From positions 2,232,001 through 2,296,000 of the forward strand of contig NZ_CP054020.1 in assembly GCF_013282625.1 (NCBI RefSeq): a stretch of DNA of 64,000 nucleotides, given 5' to 3'. Below, piece after piece: positions 55,898 through 64,000 of the stretch (positions are counted from its first letter, which is position 1; every line of letters begins with the position of its first letter). The translations under genes and the position numbers were made by a program. The notes beneath the pieces were generated by a model, which saw only the letters and a list, made by a program, of their open reading frames with translations, searched no databases and had not been told where the DNA came from. This DNA is from Thiomicrorhabdus xiamenensis (GTDB taxonomy: Bacteria; Pseudomonadota; Gammaproteobacteria; Thiomicrospirales; Thiomicrospiraceae).

Positions 55898-56698
55898 TTA
55901 TTTGAAAAGTTCGGCCAGCTTCTCGCCCGGATTTTCGGCGCGCATAAAAGCTTCTCCGACCAGGAAAGTATTGACATGATGCTCGCGCATTAAAGCGACA
56001 TCTTCCGGAGAATGAATACCGGACTCGGTGACCACAATACGGTCATCCGGAATTTTATCGAGCATATTCAAAGTCGTTTGCAGACTGACATCAAAGGAAT
56101 GCAGATCCCGATTATTAATGCCGATCATCGGCAAAGGCAGACGCAAAGCGCGATCCAGCTCTTCTTCGTTATGCACTTCGATCAAAACATCAAGCCCCAG
56201 CTGCAACGCCGTCTCGGTCAGCTCATACATCTGCGCATCGCCGATCGCCGCTGCAATCAACAGAATACAATCGGCTCCGATTACACGTGCTTCATACACC
56301 TGATAATCATCGATAATGAAATCTTTGCGGATAATTGGCAGATCGACCGCAGCACGAACCTGCTGCAAATACTCGTTGGAGCCCTGAAAGAAATCGCGGT
56401 CGGTCAGTACCGACAGACAGGCCGCGCCGTTTGCTGCATAGCTTTTGGCAATTTCGACCGGATCAAACGGGTCGCGCAATACGCCTTTGGATGGCGACGC
56501 TTTTTTGATTTCCGCGATCACCGCCGACTTCCCTTCATCCAGTTTGGCCTGCAAAGCATCGGCAAAACCTTTGGTCGGGCTCGTAGTCATCATCAGCGCT
56601 TTTTGCTTCATCTCGCGCAACGGAATCTTATCGCAGCCTTCCTGGATCTCTTCCATCTTACGGAAAATAATTTTTTTCAAAATCGTTGGCGTACTCAT
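55898..56698 (-). CDS. trpC: Indole-3-glycerol phosphate synthase
   Basis: 266 residues, a TIM barrel with the family motifs: [69 protein letters not shown] and [11 protein letters not shown]. It closes the indole ring in tryptophan synthesis. No trpA/B/D/F gene is in the window, so trp genes are scattered or partly elsewhere. Confidence 0.97.
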   Translation of the reverse strand: MSTPTILKKIIFRKMEEIQEGCDKIPLREMKQKALMMTTSPTKGFADALQAKLDEGKSAVIAEIKKASPSKGVLRDPFDPVEIAKSYAANGAACLSVLTDRDFFQGSNEYLQQVRAAVDLPIIRKDFIIDDYQVYEARVIGADCILLIAAAIGDAQMYELTETALQLGLDVLIEVHNEEELDRALRLPLPMIGINNRDLHSFDVSLQTTLNMLDKIPDDRIVVTESGIHSPEDVALMREHHVNTFLVGEAFMRAENPGEKLAELFK

Positions 56699-56834
56699 CT
56701 TTCAACCCTATTTCTCTATTTGCGCGCTAGTTTATCAGATTTGCCCACTTGAGACACCGAGGTGCACTGTTTTTAAACCGTGAATTCATGCACTTGAAGA
56801 AGTGGCCGAACGCCTTGTTTATGAAATTGATTGG

Positions 56835-56868
56835 CACAAAAAAACCGCATCCTGGCAAACGCGGCTTA
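56835..56868 (-). terminator. Intrinsic terminator after the ParA/small-protein pair
   Basis: On the minus strand CCGC, 12-base loop, GCGG followed by seven Ts. Confidence 0.7.
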
Positions 56869-56897
56869 GGTTGAAAACCTCTAGTGATAAAATCGAC

Positions 56898-57131
56898 TCA
56901 ATCCGGCCAGACGCGACTCGAAGGCATCGGCTGAATGTGCTCTTCCTGAGGTGCCGAAGATTCTACAGGGGTTTCTTGCGGCACTTTATCCTCTAGCGTT
57001 TTCGCAGCTTGGGTGGTTTTAGCCCGCCGGACACTGCTGGCCAATTTGGAAGCGCTTGTCTTTGCCTGTGCCTGATTCTTCGCCGGCGCTGTCTTCGCTG
57101 AACGTGTGCTTGTACTTTTTTCTGTGGTCAT
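56898..57131 (-). CDS. Small disordered protein, candidate alpha-type McdB
   Basis: 77 residues, low complexity: a Lys/Arg/Ala/Ser/Thr-rich first half, then an acidic Pro/Gln/Glu-rich half ending SSRVWPD, with the only Trp three residues from the end. Alpha-McdB proteins are described as short and disordered, with an invariant tryptophan near the C-terminus; they link carboxysomes to the ParA-type ATPase McdA. The ATG overlaps the stop of the ParA-like gene (ATGA), as expected for such a pair. The call rests on form and context, since such sequences do not align well. Confidence 0.6.
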   Translation of the reverse strand: MTTEKSTSTRSAKTAPAKNQAQAKTSASKLASSVRRAKTTQAAKTLEDKVPQETPVESSAPQEEHIQPMPSSRVWPD

Positions 57132-57760
57132 AATACCTCCTGAATAATTCCTTCAATCTCTTCAACCGCCGTCTGGCCGCGTTTTCCGATGCAATAGACG
57201 CTTAAGCCTTCCATTGCGGAATTTCGATAAACGGCGCGGCGGCGAAGACCGTTCTCTAAAGCCGGAATGTCGAACTCCTCCAACGCCTGTTGCATCGCTT
57301 TCGATAAGGCACTGCGGGGTTCCAATTGGTTCACAACAATATAGGGTTTGAGTGCACGATTACGAATTCGTGCCTGCTCGAGCACCTCGACAATGCGGAG
57401 GCTGGCCCATAAATCCACTGGAGAAGGTAGAACCGGAATCAGTGCCGCTTCGGAAATATCCATAGCCGCCTGCATCACCCCGGTCTCCAGCGTCGGAGGG
57501 CAGTCGATCACAATGAAATCGTAATCCTTGGCAAAACGTTCGACTTCACGCTTTAAATGTCCGCCCACCGAAATCACCGAAACCGGAAACGGCTTGCTGT
57601 CCGAGGAAAGGCCGCTCCACAGAGAAGCAGACCCCTGAGGATCGGCATCAATCAACAGAGCCCGTCCCTGCTGGGCCAAACCCGCTGCCAGATTCATACT
57701 CAGGGTGGTTTTACCTGTACCGCCTTTTTGATTCGCAATCGAAAAAATACGTGCCGCCAT
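57128..57760 (-). CDS. ParA-family ATPase, candidate carboxysome-positioning McdA
   Basis: 210 residues. Deviant Walker A KGGTGKTT with signature Lys12 and Lys17, then LIDADPQGSASLW, VIDCPPTLE and LPSPVDLWASLRIVE. Such ATPases form nucleoid-bound gradients that move cargo. The SPVDLWAS stretch and the RRRAVYRNSAMEGLSVY block match my memory of proteobacterial McdA proteins, and the following gene ends in a near-terminal Trp. The position beside SulP and DabAB carbon-uptake genes supports carboxysome cargo over plasmid or chromosome partition; no parB lies nearby. Confidence 0.8.
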   Translation of the reverse strand: MAARIFSIANQKGGTGKTTLSMNLAAGLAQQGRALLIDADPQGSASLWSGLSSDSKPFPVSVISVGGHLKREVERFAKDYDFIVIDCPPTLETGVMQAAMDISEAALIPVLPSPVDLWASLRIVEVLEQARIRNRALKPYIVVNQLEPRSALSKAMQQALEEFDIPALENGLRRRAVYRNSAMEGLSVYCIGKRGQTAVEEIEGIIQEVL

Positions 57761-57820
57761 AGTCCTTCCAGATAATTTATTTTCAGAGCACGCTGTAGCG
57801 GGAGCTCCGAAGGATTTGAC

Positions 57821-58123
57821 TTAAACCAAGTGCTCGTTGATCAAGGTATCCACAAAATTCTCATCAAAATTCGAACTCAGAATATCGTCGATCCATACCG
57901 GTTGAGGCTGATAACCTTCAAACATGGCAAAGCCCACTTTGTACTCGTCGCCGAACTTCGCCAGCATAAACTTGAACTTAATCCCGTTGCTTTTGTTACT
58001 GACCGTGCAGGAACCGTTTTCTTCGCTTTCAAAGGAAAACGTCGCCGAAGTATCTTCTTGCGCCATGTAATTTTGCAGTTGTGTCGCAATTAACTGATGC
58101 AGTTGCTCGTAAGTTTGAATCAC
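57821..58123 (-). CDS. Hypothetical protein upstream of the ParA pair
   Basis: 100 residues, soluble, acidic, no signal peptide. It contains SFESEENGSCTVSNKSNGIKF and DEYKVGFAMFEGYQ, a pattern of short beta strands, and one cysteine. I do not recognise the family. It precedes the ParA-like gene by 60 bases on the same strand and may belong to the same operon. Confidence 0.65.
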   Translation of the reverse strand: MIQTYEQLHQLIATQLQNYMAQEDTSATFSFESEENGSCTVSNKSNGIKFKFMLAKFGDEYKVGFAMFEGYQPQPVWIDDILSSNFDENFVDTLINEHLV

Positions 58124-58616
58124 AATTCCTTCCAGTAATGTGTTCTCACATTGGTTATCGAAAATAACGGAAAATGCAAATACGCGAAATCGGCTTCACC
58201 CTTCCCAACGATGTTGCCTTATTTGCACACTTCTTTCAGCAGATTCTAGCAACGCTATAGATTGAAACTATCGATAATACAAATCACTACCAAAGACCCC
58301 AATCTATGCATTTAGCTCCCAAACCCCTCAAAAGGGCGCTAAATCGCGGAAAAACCGCGGCAACAGAAACCTATTGATAATGTCTATAGGTTGCAGTGGG
58401 ATCATCAATTATTAATCTCAGCGCCCTCTCTCTAAGATAACTTCGCTGAACAACCTCTACATTTGAACGAACAAAACCGCAGCGGGCCTCGCCGAAAATT
58501 TGAAATTTACAACGGCTCCGGCAAATCGAATATAGAACCGTTGTCCTTCCTGGCGGCGACTTTTCCGTAAAGTCATTACCGATGGCTGAATAAACGACTA
58601 AGGCACACAAGTAATC
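58124..58616. promoter_or_regulatory. Divergent control region of the SulP gene and the ParA operon
   Basis: About 490 bases without a supported gene. It holds an inverted repeat ATAG-N7-CTAT (58257-58271), a hairpin CGCGG/CCGCG (58347-58361) and a seven-base inverted repeat AACCTAT/ATAGGTT (58369-58393). The first resembles LysR-type T-N11-A half-sites; CO2-responsive LysR regulators control such genes in relatives. No regulator gene is in the window. Confidence 0.4.
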
Positions 58617-59921
58617 ATGGCAAACGAAACGATAAAAACTTCGGTATCTGATTCCGGCTCCGCGGCTTTTAGAAAAGAGTATGCATTAAGAGATATTCAG
58701 GCAGGCGTCATTACCGCCACTATGGCGATTCCGCTGTCGATAGGGATCGCATTGATGTCCGACTACCCGATCCAGGTCGGTCTGGCGACTGTCGCTTTCG
58801 CTTCGTTTATCGGCTTCCTGTTCGCCTGGTTCCGTCCGGGCAACTTCATCGGCGCCCCTGGTATCGCCGCAGGTCTGGCGCCAATCCTCGCGATGGGGGT
58901 CGCCACTTTCGGCATAGAGAACATGGCTTTCATTGTTTTCCTGACCGCCGCCTTTCAGGCCATCATCTGGAAATTCAACTGGCAGCGCTATCTGCTGATG
59001 GCCGTTCCGGGCTATCTGGTGGAAGGTTTACTGGCGGGAATCGGTTTAAAGATCGCTTTGAAATTCCTGCCGTTCCTGTGGATGCTGCCGGTTGCAGCAT
59101 CGGCAGACGTTTTCTGGACCGAAGAACGGATTAACGTCGTTGCGCTGTCCGTGATAGGCGCGATAATTTTCTTCGGACTGTTTCAGCACTTTAAGGACTC
59201 CAAACCGGCGCTGCCGTATTTCTCACTGATTCTTTTCGGCATTGTTTCCGCGCTTTTCATTGAAGTGAAGATGCTGCACATCGAAGATATCGACTTCAAT
59301 ATCGGCTTCCCTGTGCCGTCATTTGACAGCGCATGGATGTGGCTGTATGCCATTTTCTTTGCGCTGATGCTGGCCGTAGTCGATGTCATCGAACAGGTTA
59401 TGAGCAATGCGGCGATTGAAAAAATCGATCCGCTGAAGCGACCATGTAACTCGAACAACTCTTTGCTCTCTATCTGGGTGGCCAATATGGGCTCCTCCTT
59501 CTTTGGCGGCATGACCAATCTAGACGGCCTGGCAAAATCGTCCACTAACCGGCTGGCCGGAGCCTATACCAAACTGTCGGTTCTGGTCATCGGTGTGCTG
59601 ATCAGCTTTCTACTTTTTAATCAGGAGTATCTGCATAACCTGCCATATTTCGCGCTCGCCATCATCATGTCGTTTGTCGGCATCAAAATGGCGCTGGGCA
59701 TTCTGCATATCGCCCACCACGGCCCTTATGCAATGCTGCTCGCCACTCTGTGCGCTATTTTGGTCTTCAAAGTCGGTATCTTTGAAGGGTTGATTATTAC
59801 CCTCGCGGTGCACGCAATTATCTATTACGTGATCTTTAAAAGAGTCAACTGCGAGCCGAATGGACGCATTATCCGTCGCTACTTCAAGAAATTTAAAAAA
59901 GACGAGCAAGAACTTAACTGA
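58617..59921 (+). CDS. SulP-family transporter without STAS domain, probable bicarbonate uptake
   Basis: 434 residues, about 10-12 membrane segments. SulP features: an N-terminal YALRDIQAGVITATMAIPLSIGIALM, APGIAAGLAPILAMG, then NMGSSFFGGMTNLDGLAKSSTNRLAGAYTKLSVLVIG near the substrate site. The C-terminal STAS domain is absent, giving the shorter form. SulP proteins carry sulfate or bicarbonate; a bicarbonate role is inferred from the adjacent DabAB operon and the known use of SulP transporters for inorganic carbon in this group. Confidence 0.85.
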   Translation: MANETIKTSVSDSGSAAFRKEYALRDIQAGVITATMAIPLSIGIALMSDYPIQVGLATVAFASFIGFLFAWFRPGNFIGAPGIAAGLAPILAMGVATFGIENMAFIVFLTAAFQAIIWKFNWQRYLLMAVPGYLVEGLLAGIGLKIALKFLPFLWMLPVAASADVFWTEERINVVALSVIGAIIFFGLFQHFKDSKPALPYFSLILFGIVSALFIEVKMLHIEDIDFNIGFPVPSFDSAWMWLYAIFFALMLAVVDVIEQVMSNAAIEKIDPLKRPCNSNNSLLSIWVANMGSSFFGGMTNLDGLAKSSTNRLAGAYTKLSVLVIGVLISFLLFNQEYLHNLPYFALAIIMSFVGIKMALGILHIAHHGPYAMLLATLCAILVFKVGIFEGLIITLAVHAIIYYVIFKRVNCEPNGRIIRRYFKKFKKDEQELN

Positions 59922-59973
59922 ATGAATAACCGCCTGGATCAGGCGATTGAATAATGAACAAGGAACTATCTGT

Positions 59974-60528
59974 ATGAGCAATCGTTACCCAATCAGCGGA
60001 ACCGTCGGCATCGAATGGGATACTGGCCGAAATGTCAGCGTCAGCGGCTTTCAACGCACCCATTCGCAAAAGGATCGCCGCGTGACCCAGAGAGATCTGC
60101 GCGCCCCGATCGACACCCCAATCGCCAATGAGTCTTGCTCTTGCGCACCCTCTTCGGAAAAACTGGCGCAGGAACTGTTTGATAACTGGAATAACGCCCT
60201 GCAAAGCGGCAACCCGCAAACCGTGGCGCAGCTCTATTGGGAAGACGCCATTCTTCTGCCGACCGTCTCGAATGTGCCGCGAGTCAATCACGCCGAAATC
60301 GCAGATTACTTCCAGCACTTTCTGCAATCGAAACCGTTCGGCACGATTGTTTCACGGAATCTGAAACAGGGCTGCAACAAGCTGACCGATGCCGGTGTCT
60401 ACGAATTCAAAGTGACTAAGAACGGCGAGCAGAGTACAGTTCCGGCGCGCTACACCTTTGTGTATGAATTCCGCGACGGCCTCTGGAAAATCAGCCATCA
60501 TCACTCATCCATGATGCCGGAGAAATAA
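59974..60528 (+). CDS. CaMKII-association/SnoaL-like domain protein with an N-terminal extension
   Basis: 184 residues from the ATG at 59974 (AAGGA upstream; an in-frame TTG at 59947 is less likely). Residues about 65-180 form an NTF2-like fold: LAQELFDNWNNALQSGNPQTVAQLYWEDAILLPT, HAEIADYFQHFL, ARYTFVYEFRDGLWKISHHHSSMMP, matching CaMKII association-domain proteins. The first ~60 residues are a separate, probably disordered, Gly/Thr/Arg-rich segment (ISGTVGIEWDTGRNVSVSGF, RVTQRD, then CSC). It follows SulP by 52 bases and probably shares its transcript. Similar proteins accompany carbon transporters in relatives; the function is unknown. Confidence 0.8.
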   Translation: MSNRYPISGTVGIEWDTGRNVSVSGFQRTHSQKDRRVTQRDLRAPIDTPIANESCSCAPSSEKLAQELFDNWNNALQSGNPQTVAQLYWEDAILLPTVSNVPRVNHAEIADYFQHFLQSKPFGTIVSRNLKQGCNKLTDAGVYEFKVTKNGEQSTVPARYTFVYEFRDGLWKISHHHSSMMPEK

Positions 60529-60692
60529 TCTCCGCAAAACGAATCGCGTCAGAGGCCTTCCAACTTCCTACCCTCGGGCATCTGACGCCCTTTTAACCCT
60601 CTATCTTTACACCCCCAACTCATTTTCACTCTCACCTCAAACAGTGAAATAGTGTCTCTGTAGCCGTGTTTGTTCCTGTAATTTCTGCGGAC

Positions 60693-60721
60693 AAAAAAAG
60701 ACCTCCAAAAGGAGGTCAATT
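60693..60721 (-). terminator. Intrinsic terminator after dabA
   Basis: On the minus strand GACCTCC, loop TTTT, GGAGGTC followed by seven Ts. Confidence 0.9.
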
Positions 60722-60767
60722 CTCGGCTTACGGATCAAAAGCGGATTGAATCGCTTTTAATGGTTTT

Positions 60768-63224
60768 TTAGTTATGCCAGCTCTGATTGAGATAACGTTC
60801 GATAGTGCCGTCTCGATCCCAGCGGAAGCAGTATAGCCATTCGTTATCAATCAACTGACGCACCACTTCGTGTTCGCCGACGACTTGTGCGATAAAATCG
60901 CGCGGCGCGTCGATATAGACGCTCAGACGCAGAGGTTCGTGCATCCAGTTATTACCGTTGTGCAGCGACTGCAGCGGCAAACCGATGCGCAGATCCCCCC
61001 CATTACCTTCAAAGACGCCGATCGAACCGTCAACGACATTGTGCAACACCTTGTTACCGCTGCCGTACACATAGTTATCGCACACGGAGGCATAATACTG
61101 CAGGTTGATCCAGTTGGTCACGACCATCGGCGCGGTCATGATCTGGGTCAGCAAGGAGACATCCGCATCCTTCTGCCAGTCATAATCGTGCAGGAATGCC
61201 CGCCCCTGGAAGTTTTGCCCGCGGCTGCGCTTACGCGGCGCAACGATAAAGGAAGCGTTGCCGGACAGACCCCATTCCGGGCGCACCTGCGACCAGTCTT
61301 TAGCTCGGCGGCGAATCGATTCATACACCGCTTCCCCTTGCAGATGGTCTAACCCCAGATTCATAGCACGTTCTTGCATCGACAGTTCCGAAGCACGGGC
61401 AAACCAGCCTTTCATTTCCTCGTCCAGTTCATCAGGGCCGTAGAAGGTAAAGGCATCGGTGGTGGTGTTATGCATGGCCGCCACAAAACGCGTATTCTCG
61501 GGGATCGCTATGCCTTTTGCTTTGAGTCCGGCACGCAACTCCGGATCATTCAACAGGAAGCTCAAAACCCGTACATTGATTTCACCGGTCTGTCCACCGC
61601 AGGCACCACAGTCATAACTGGCCGCATGCGGATTATTACAGCTGCTACTGCCGTGCCCGACCAGCATAACGGTTTCCGCCAGATTCTGATCCAGCCCCAG
61701 ACCATGCAAAATACCGGCTGCCAGACTGATCTTATCATCCAGACTCAAAGGCGAGTTGTCGGATGACAATTCATAAGCATCCGCCGTCGGTAGATGGTTA
61801 ATCGGGTGTTCATGCTCATGCGGAAAAAAGCTGTTACGCAGCATCTTAAAGGCATACAGCAGTCCGGTCGCTTCAACCATACTGAAAGTTGCCGGTGGCG
61901 CATTCCCCCACTCAATCCAGCGCGCTTTTTTATTAAGCGATTTTTTAGTGCCTTGGTCGGTCTCTTGCGACAAGATCGCCTTAACCTGCAATTGCGGCTT
62001 CAACAATGCTGGTAGCTGCGAACGCAGCGCTTCGGTTCCCACCGGCTGATAAGCGATCGGCAGACCGAAGAAACCGGCGAAACCGATCGTTTCGATGCGA
62101 GGATCCTGCGCTTCCAGAGCACGACGAATCACCTCGGAACGCACATCGATACAGAAAGCCGCCTGTAGTTTCGGCTGGGTTTGCTGTTTTTGAGCGTTCT
62201 GCTGATCCGCCTGCTCCAACTGTTGACGTAATGCCGACTGATACGCGATTTCCGCCGCTCTCTGCCAGATCCAGCCTTTTGCCTGCGCCGCTTTATGTGT
62301 CTCAATCAATTCCGGGAGAATATTCATCTGATGACGCCACATCACTTTCAGTTCATTAAATACGGAACGATCGTGAAATTTCTGGTGACGCCAAAGTACG
62401 CGTTCCCAAGCGATACGGATCGCCAACAGATCGAGCATCAGATTGTTTTCCACTCCGTCGAGACGATCCTGCCAACGCAGATAGGCAACCCAGGATGCCC
62501 AACCGTTAATATCCAGCAGCAAAGCGTGCGCGTAATCCTCCAGACTTTCGTCGGTCACACGCAACACCGTCAGCGCTTCGGCAAGAAGCTCTTCGGCCGT
62601 GTCCGGCAGACTCATAAACTGCTCGGTCAGACCGTCTTCGGCCATCAGAATCTCAATCCCTTTATCCTGACGGGTCGTCGCCAGCCATTCGCTGTACAGC
62701 CCCTGATAAGTTTCGGCATAGGACGCCGTGTGCTCGCGATAACGGAAAAAGTCGGCGCAGAACTGGCTGATCTGATGGGTAATCTCGTCACGCCACGCCA
62801 TCTTGTATTTACGATCACGACCACTATCAACAAAGTCACTGATATTGTGCCAATGCGTATGCTCGTCGTCCTCAATCAGAAAGCGTTCGAGGTTTTCAAT
62901 CGTATAGTCTGCACCGGACTCTTCTATCGCCTGCTTTAGATGCTGCGGAGAAACCATCTCCATCCAAACTTCCTGGAAGTAGGATTTCGGCATTAAGCAC
63001 TGCGCCTGACTCAAGGCCGTCAATTTAGCGGAAACCTCAGTAAAGTGCTGCTCTCGCATCTCCCACCAAGGATTAACCGCAACCAACTCGTCCAGCGGCC
63101 AAGTCGGTGCAACTTTGCTACACGCAGATTTAAGCTTTTCCCTCTGTCCTGCTGATAAATCCGGAATCAGCGGGCGGGCTTGCGCCTCCCCATAAGAGGT
63201 CGGCGATTTATTCATCGCTGTCAT
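60768..63224 (-). CDS. dabA: DabA, carbonic-anhydrase-like subunit of the DAB inorganic-carbon accumulation complex (DUF2309)
   Basis: 818 residues, normal length. DabA is a beta-carbonic-anhydrase-like zinc protein that, with the membrane partner DabB, converts CO2 to bicarbonate in one direction using the proton gradient. The zinc site and active-site pair are visible: Cys358 and Asp360 in FCIDVRSE, His524 in VGHGSSSC and Cys539 in SYDCGACGG, the same residue types as in Halothiobacillus DabA. The start overlaps the dabB stop by one base (TAATG), so the two are coupled. Confidence 0.96.
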   Translation of the reverse strand: MTAMNKSPTSYGEAQARPLIPDLSAGQREKLKSACSKVAPTWPLDELVAVNPWWEMREQHFTEVSAKLTALSQAQCLMPKSYFQEVWMEMVSPQHLKQAIEESGADYTIENLERFLIEDDEHTHWHNISDFVDSGRDRKYKMAWRDEITHQISQFCADFFRYREHTASYAETYQGLYSEWLATTRQDKGIEILMAEDGLTEQFMSLPDTAEELLAEALTVLRVTDESLEDYAHALLLDINGWASWVAYLRWQDRLDGVENNLMLDLLAIRIAWERVLWRHQKFHDRSVFNELKVMWRHQMNILPELIETHKAAQAKGWIWQRAAEIAYQSALRQQLEQADQQNAQKQQTQPKLQAAFCIDVRSEVIRRALEAQDPRIETIGFAGFFGLPIAYQPVGTEALRSQLPALLKPQLQVKAILSQETDQGTKKSLNKKARWIEWGNAPPATFSMVEATGLLYAFKMLRNSFFPHEHEHPINHLPTADAYELSSDNSPLSLDDKISLAAGILHGLGLDQNLAETVMLVGHGSSSCNNPHAASYDCGACGGQTGEINVRVLSFLLNDPELRAGLKAKGIAIPENTRFVAAMHNTTTDAFTFYGPDELDEEMKGWFARASELSMQERAMNLGLDHLQGEAVYESIRRRAKDWSQVRPEWGLSGNASFIVAPRKRSRGQNFQGRAFLHDYDWQKDADVSLLTQIMTAPMVVTNWINLQYYASVCDNYVYGSGNKVLHNVVDGSIGVFEGNGGDLRIGLPLQSLHNGNNWMHEPLRLSVYIDAPRDFIAQVVGEHEVVRQLIDNEWLYCFRWDRDGTIERYLNQSWHN

Positions 63225-64000
63225 TAGTGATATAACTCCTCTTTAGGAACCTGTAACTTTTTGGGCTTAAAACGCACCGGTAAACGAGTCGGGTAAATAC
63301 GCAAATTCAAACGCGTCACCAACTCATCAAGATAAAAACCGGCGTAAAATGCGCGGCGAACTTTCGCCATCCACGGCAAATGCTGGTAGTAGCGCAACAG
63401 AATGTACCCCGCCATAAACAGCATCAACAGGAAAGCGATCCATAGATCCCCGGCCCAGCCGACACTGGTCGGCAGATTTTCGACAAAGAAACTCAAGCTC
63501 GATTTCTGAATGCTATAAACAATCAACAGGAATGCCGCCAAACCGATAATTTCCGGCAAACCGGCCGTCCAGCTGCGACCGCGACGCTCAGCGACCAGCA
63601 GCGTCAGAGCAATGGCAAACAGTAACCACGGGCTATAAGGCTCCGGAACCTGCATCGCGACAGCCAAACCAGCAACCAAGCCGATTGAAATCAGTCCGGC
63701 GATCGTCCAGTCTTTTGCCTTTGGTGTTTCCGACTGCGCCAAACGACGTTTCATGCTCGCTTCCACCTCGGAACCGGAGTTCAGGAAGGCATAGGCCTTG
63801 TAGCAAGAGTGCGCAATCAAGTGCAGCAACGCCAATTCAAATAAGCCCAGAGCACACTCAACCATCATCAAACCCATCTGCGACATGGTTGACCAGGCCA
63901 GACGCACCTTGACCGACGCGCGCGTCATCATGACCAATGCAGCCAGTACCGTAGTGATGCCACCGACAATCAACAGCATCCACTGGGCAACATCGGACAT
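63224..64000 (-). CDS. dabB: DabB, NADH-dehydrogenase-subunit-5-like membrane subunit (partial, N-terminus beyond right edge)
   Basis: 258 residues to the window edge, the C-terminal half of a Nqo12/NuoL-like protein. About six membrane segments are seen, including MLLIVGGITTVLAALVMMTRASVKVRLAWSTMSQMG with the antiporter lysine/histidine region (LLHLIAHSCYKAYAFLNSGS). DabB is the proton-conducting partner of DabA. The ATG at the edge is internal, not the true start. Confidence 0.94.
   Translation of the reverse strand: MSDVAQWMLLIVGGITTVLAALVMMTRASVKVRLAWSTMSQMGLMMVECALGLFELALLHLIAHSCYKAYAFLNSGSEVEASMKRRLAQSETPKAKDWTIAGLISIGLVAGLAVAMQVPEPYSPWLLFAIALTLLVAERRGRSWTAGLPEIIGLAAFLLIVYSIQKSSLSFFVENLPTSVGWAGDLWIAFLLMLFMAGYILLRYYQHLPWMAKVRRAFYAGFYLDELVTRLNLRIYPTRLPVRFKPKKLQVPKEELYH

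Noticed and set aside
57128-57760. Chromosome or plasmid ParA partition gene
   Set aside because: No parB, parS-like repeats or origin genes lie nearby; the partner is a small Trp-ended protein and the context is carbon uptake.
58371-58610. 79-codon open frame on the minus strand upstream of SulP
   Set aside because: No ribosome site, no recognisable sequence, and it covers the inverted repeats expected in a control region.
58617-59921. Sulfate permease as the primary call for the SulP protein
   Set aside because: No sulfate-assimilation gene is near, the STAS domain is missing and DabAB is adjacent; sulfate remains possible.
1-64000. CRISPR arrays, tRNAs, rRNAs, insertion sequences, prophage
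   Set aside because: Looked for on both strands by eye; no regular repeat-spacer pattern, no tRNA-like T-arm with acceptor pairing, no transposase or phage structural gene was found.

Overview
This window reads as chromosomal DNA of a chemolithoautotrophic gammaproteobacterium of the Hydrogenovibrio / Thiomicrorhabdus / Thiomicrospira group. The assignment rests on gene content and protein flavour and was not tested by a search. The main pointers are a DabA/DabB inorganic-carbon uptake operon at the right edge, a short SulP-type transporter next to it, a ParA ATPase with a small tryptophan-ended partner that resembles the carboxysome-positioning pair McdA/McdB, and a malate:quinone-oxidoreductase-like flavoprotein. 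Coding density is high. I found no tRNA, rRNA, CRISPR array, insertion sequence or prophage. Layout: 1-14 kb holds the start of a flagellar motA running off the left edge, parC and parE about 9 kb apart, a small copper-chaperone-like protein, SelO, two PilZ-type proteins, a large Aer-like chemoreceptor with a zinc-binding CZB domain, three proteins of unknown role, and a LapG-like periplasmic protease gene behind a roughly 500-base structured leader. 14-21.5 kb holds ung, a three-gene MotA/MotB/MotB-like stator set, plsC and gmhB (each apparently interrupted by a +1 frameshift), and glyQS. 21.5-27 kb carries tusA-like, mepM-like, anmK, ybgA-like, folM and an epimerase-family gene. 27-32.7 kb is an arsenic island: arsR is divergent from a secreted metallo-beta-lactamase-fold protein, an ArsP-type permease, a membrane/cysteine-rich/thioredoxin fusion, the ArsJ-associated GAPDH and arsJ. 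32.8-36.3 kb holds an mqo-like gene, a COG0523 metallochaperone GTPase and the zinc-independent folE2. 36-48 kb is mixed: a cupin, a Cdd1-type helix-hairpin-helix protein, a 41-residue ORF behind a near-perfect sigma-54 promoter, a DUF89 protein, a GIY-YIG protein, a second degenerate MBL protein, ppnN, a DEAD-box helicase, a DUF900 hydrolase and a peptidoglycan-binding lysozyme-like protein. 49-56.7 kb holds zntB, an OsmC protein, the polyamine set speD-speE-ornithine decarboxylase, an HDOD protein, a Sel1 lipoprotein and trpC. 56.8-64 kb is the carbon-concentrating region. How it works together: SulP and DabAB would supply bicarbonate to the cytoplasm, and the ParA/small-protein pair would spread carboxysomes over the nucleoid; the carboxysome genes themselves are not in the window. 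In the arsenic island ArsR would control a GAPDH/ArsJ route (arsenate exported as 1-arseno-3-phosphoglycerate) together with a trivalent-organoarsenical permease and a thiol-rich protein suited to holding As(III). The most unusual observations are the tandem MotB-like pair, one member of which lacks the ion-binding aspartate; six vicinal cysteine pairs in the arsenic-cluster fusion protein; two +1 frameshifts 320 bases apart; and the sigma-54 small ORF.
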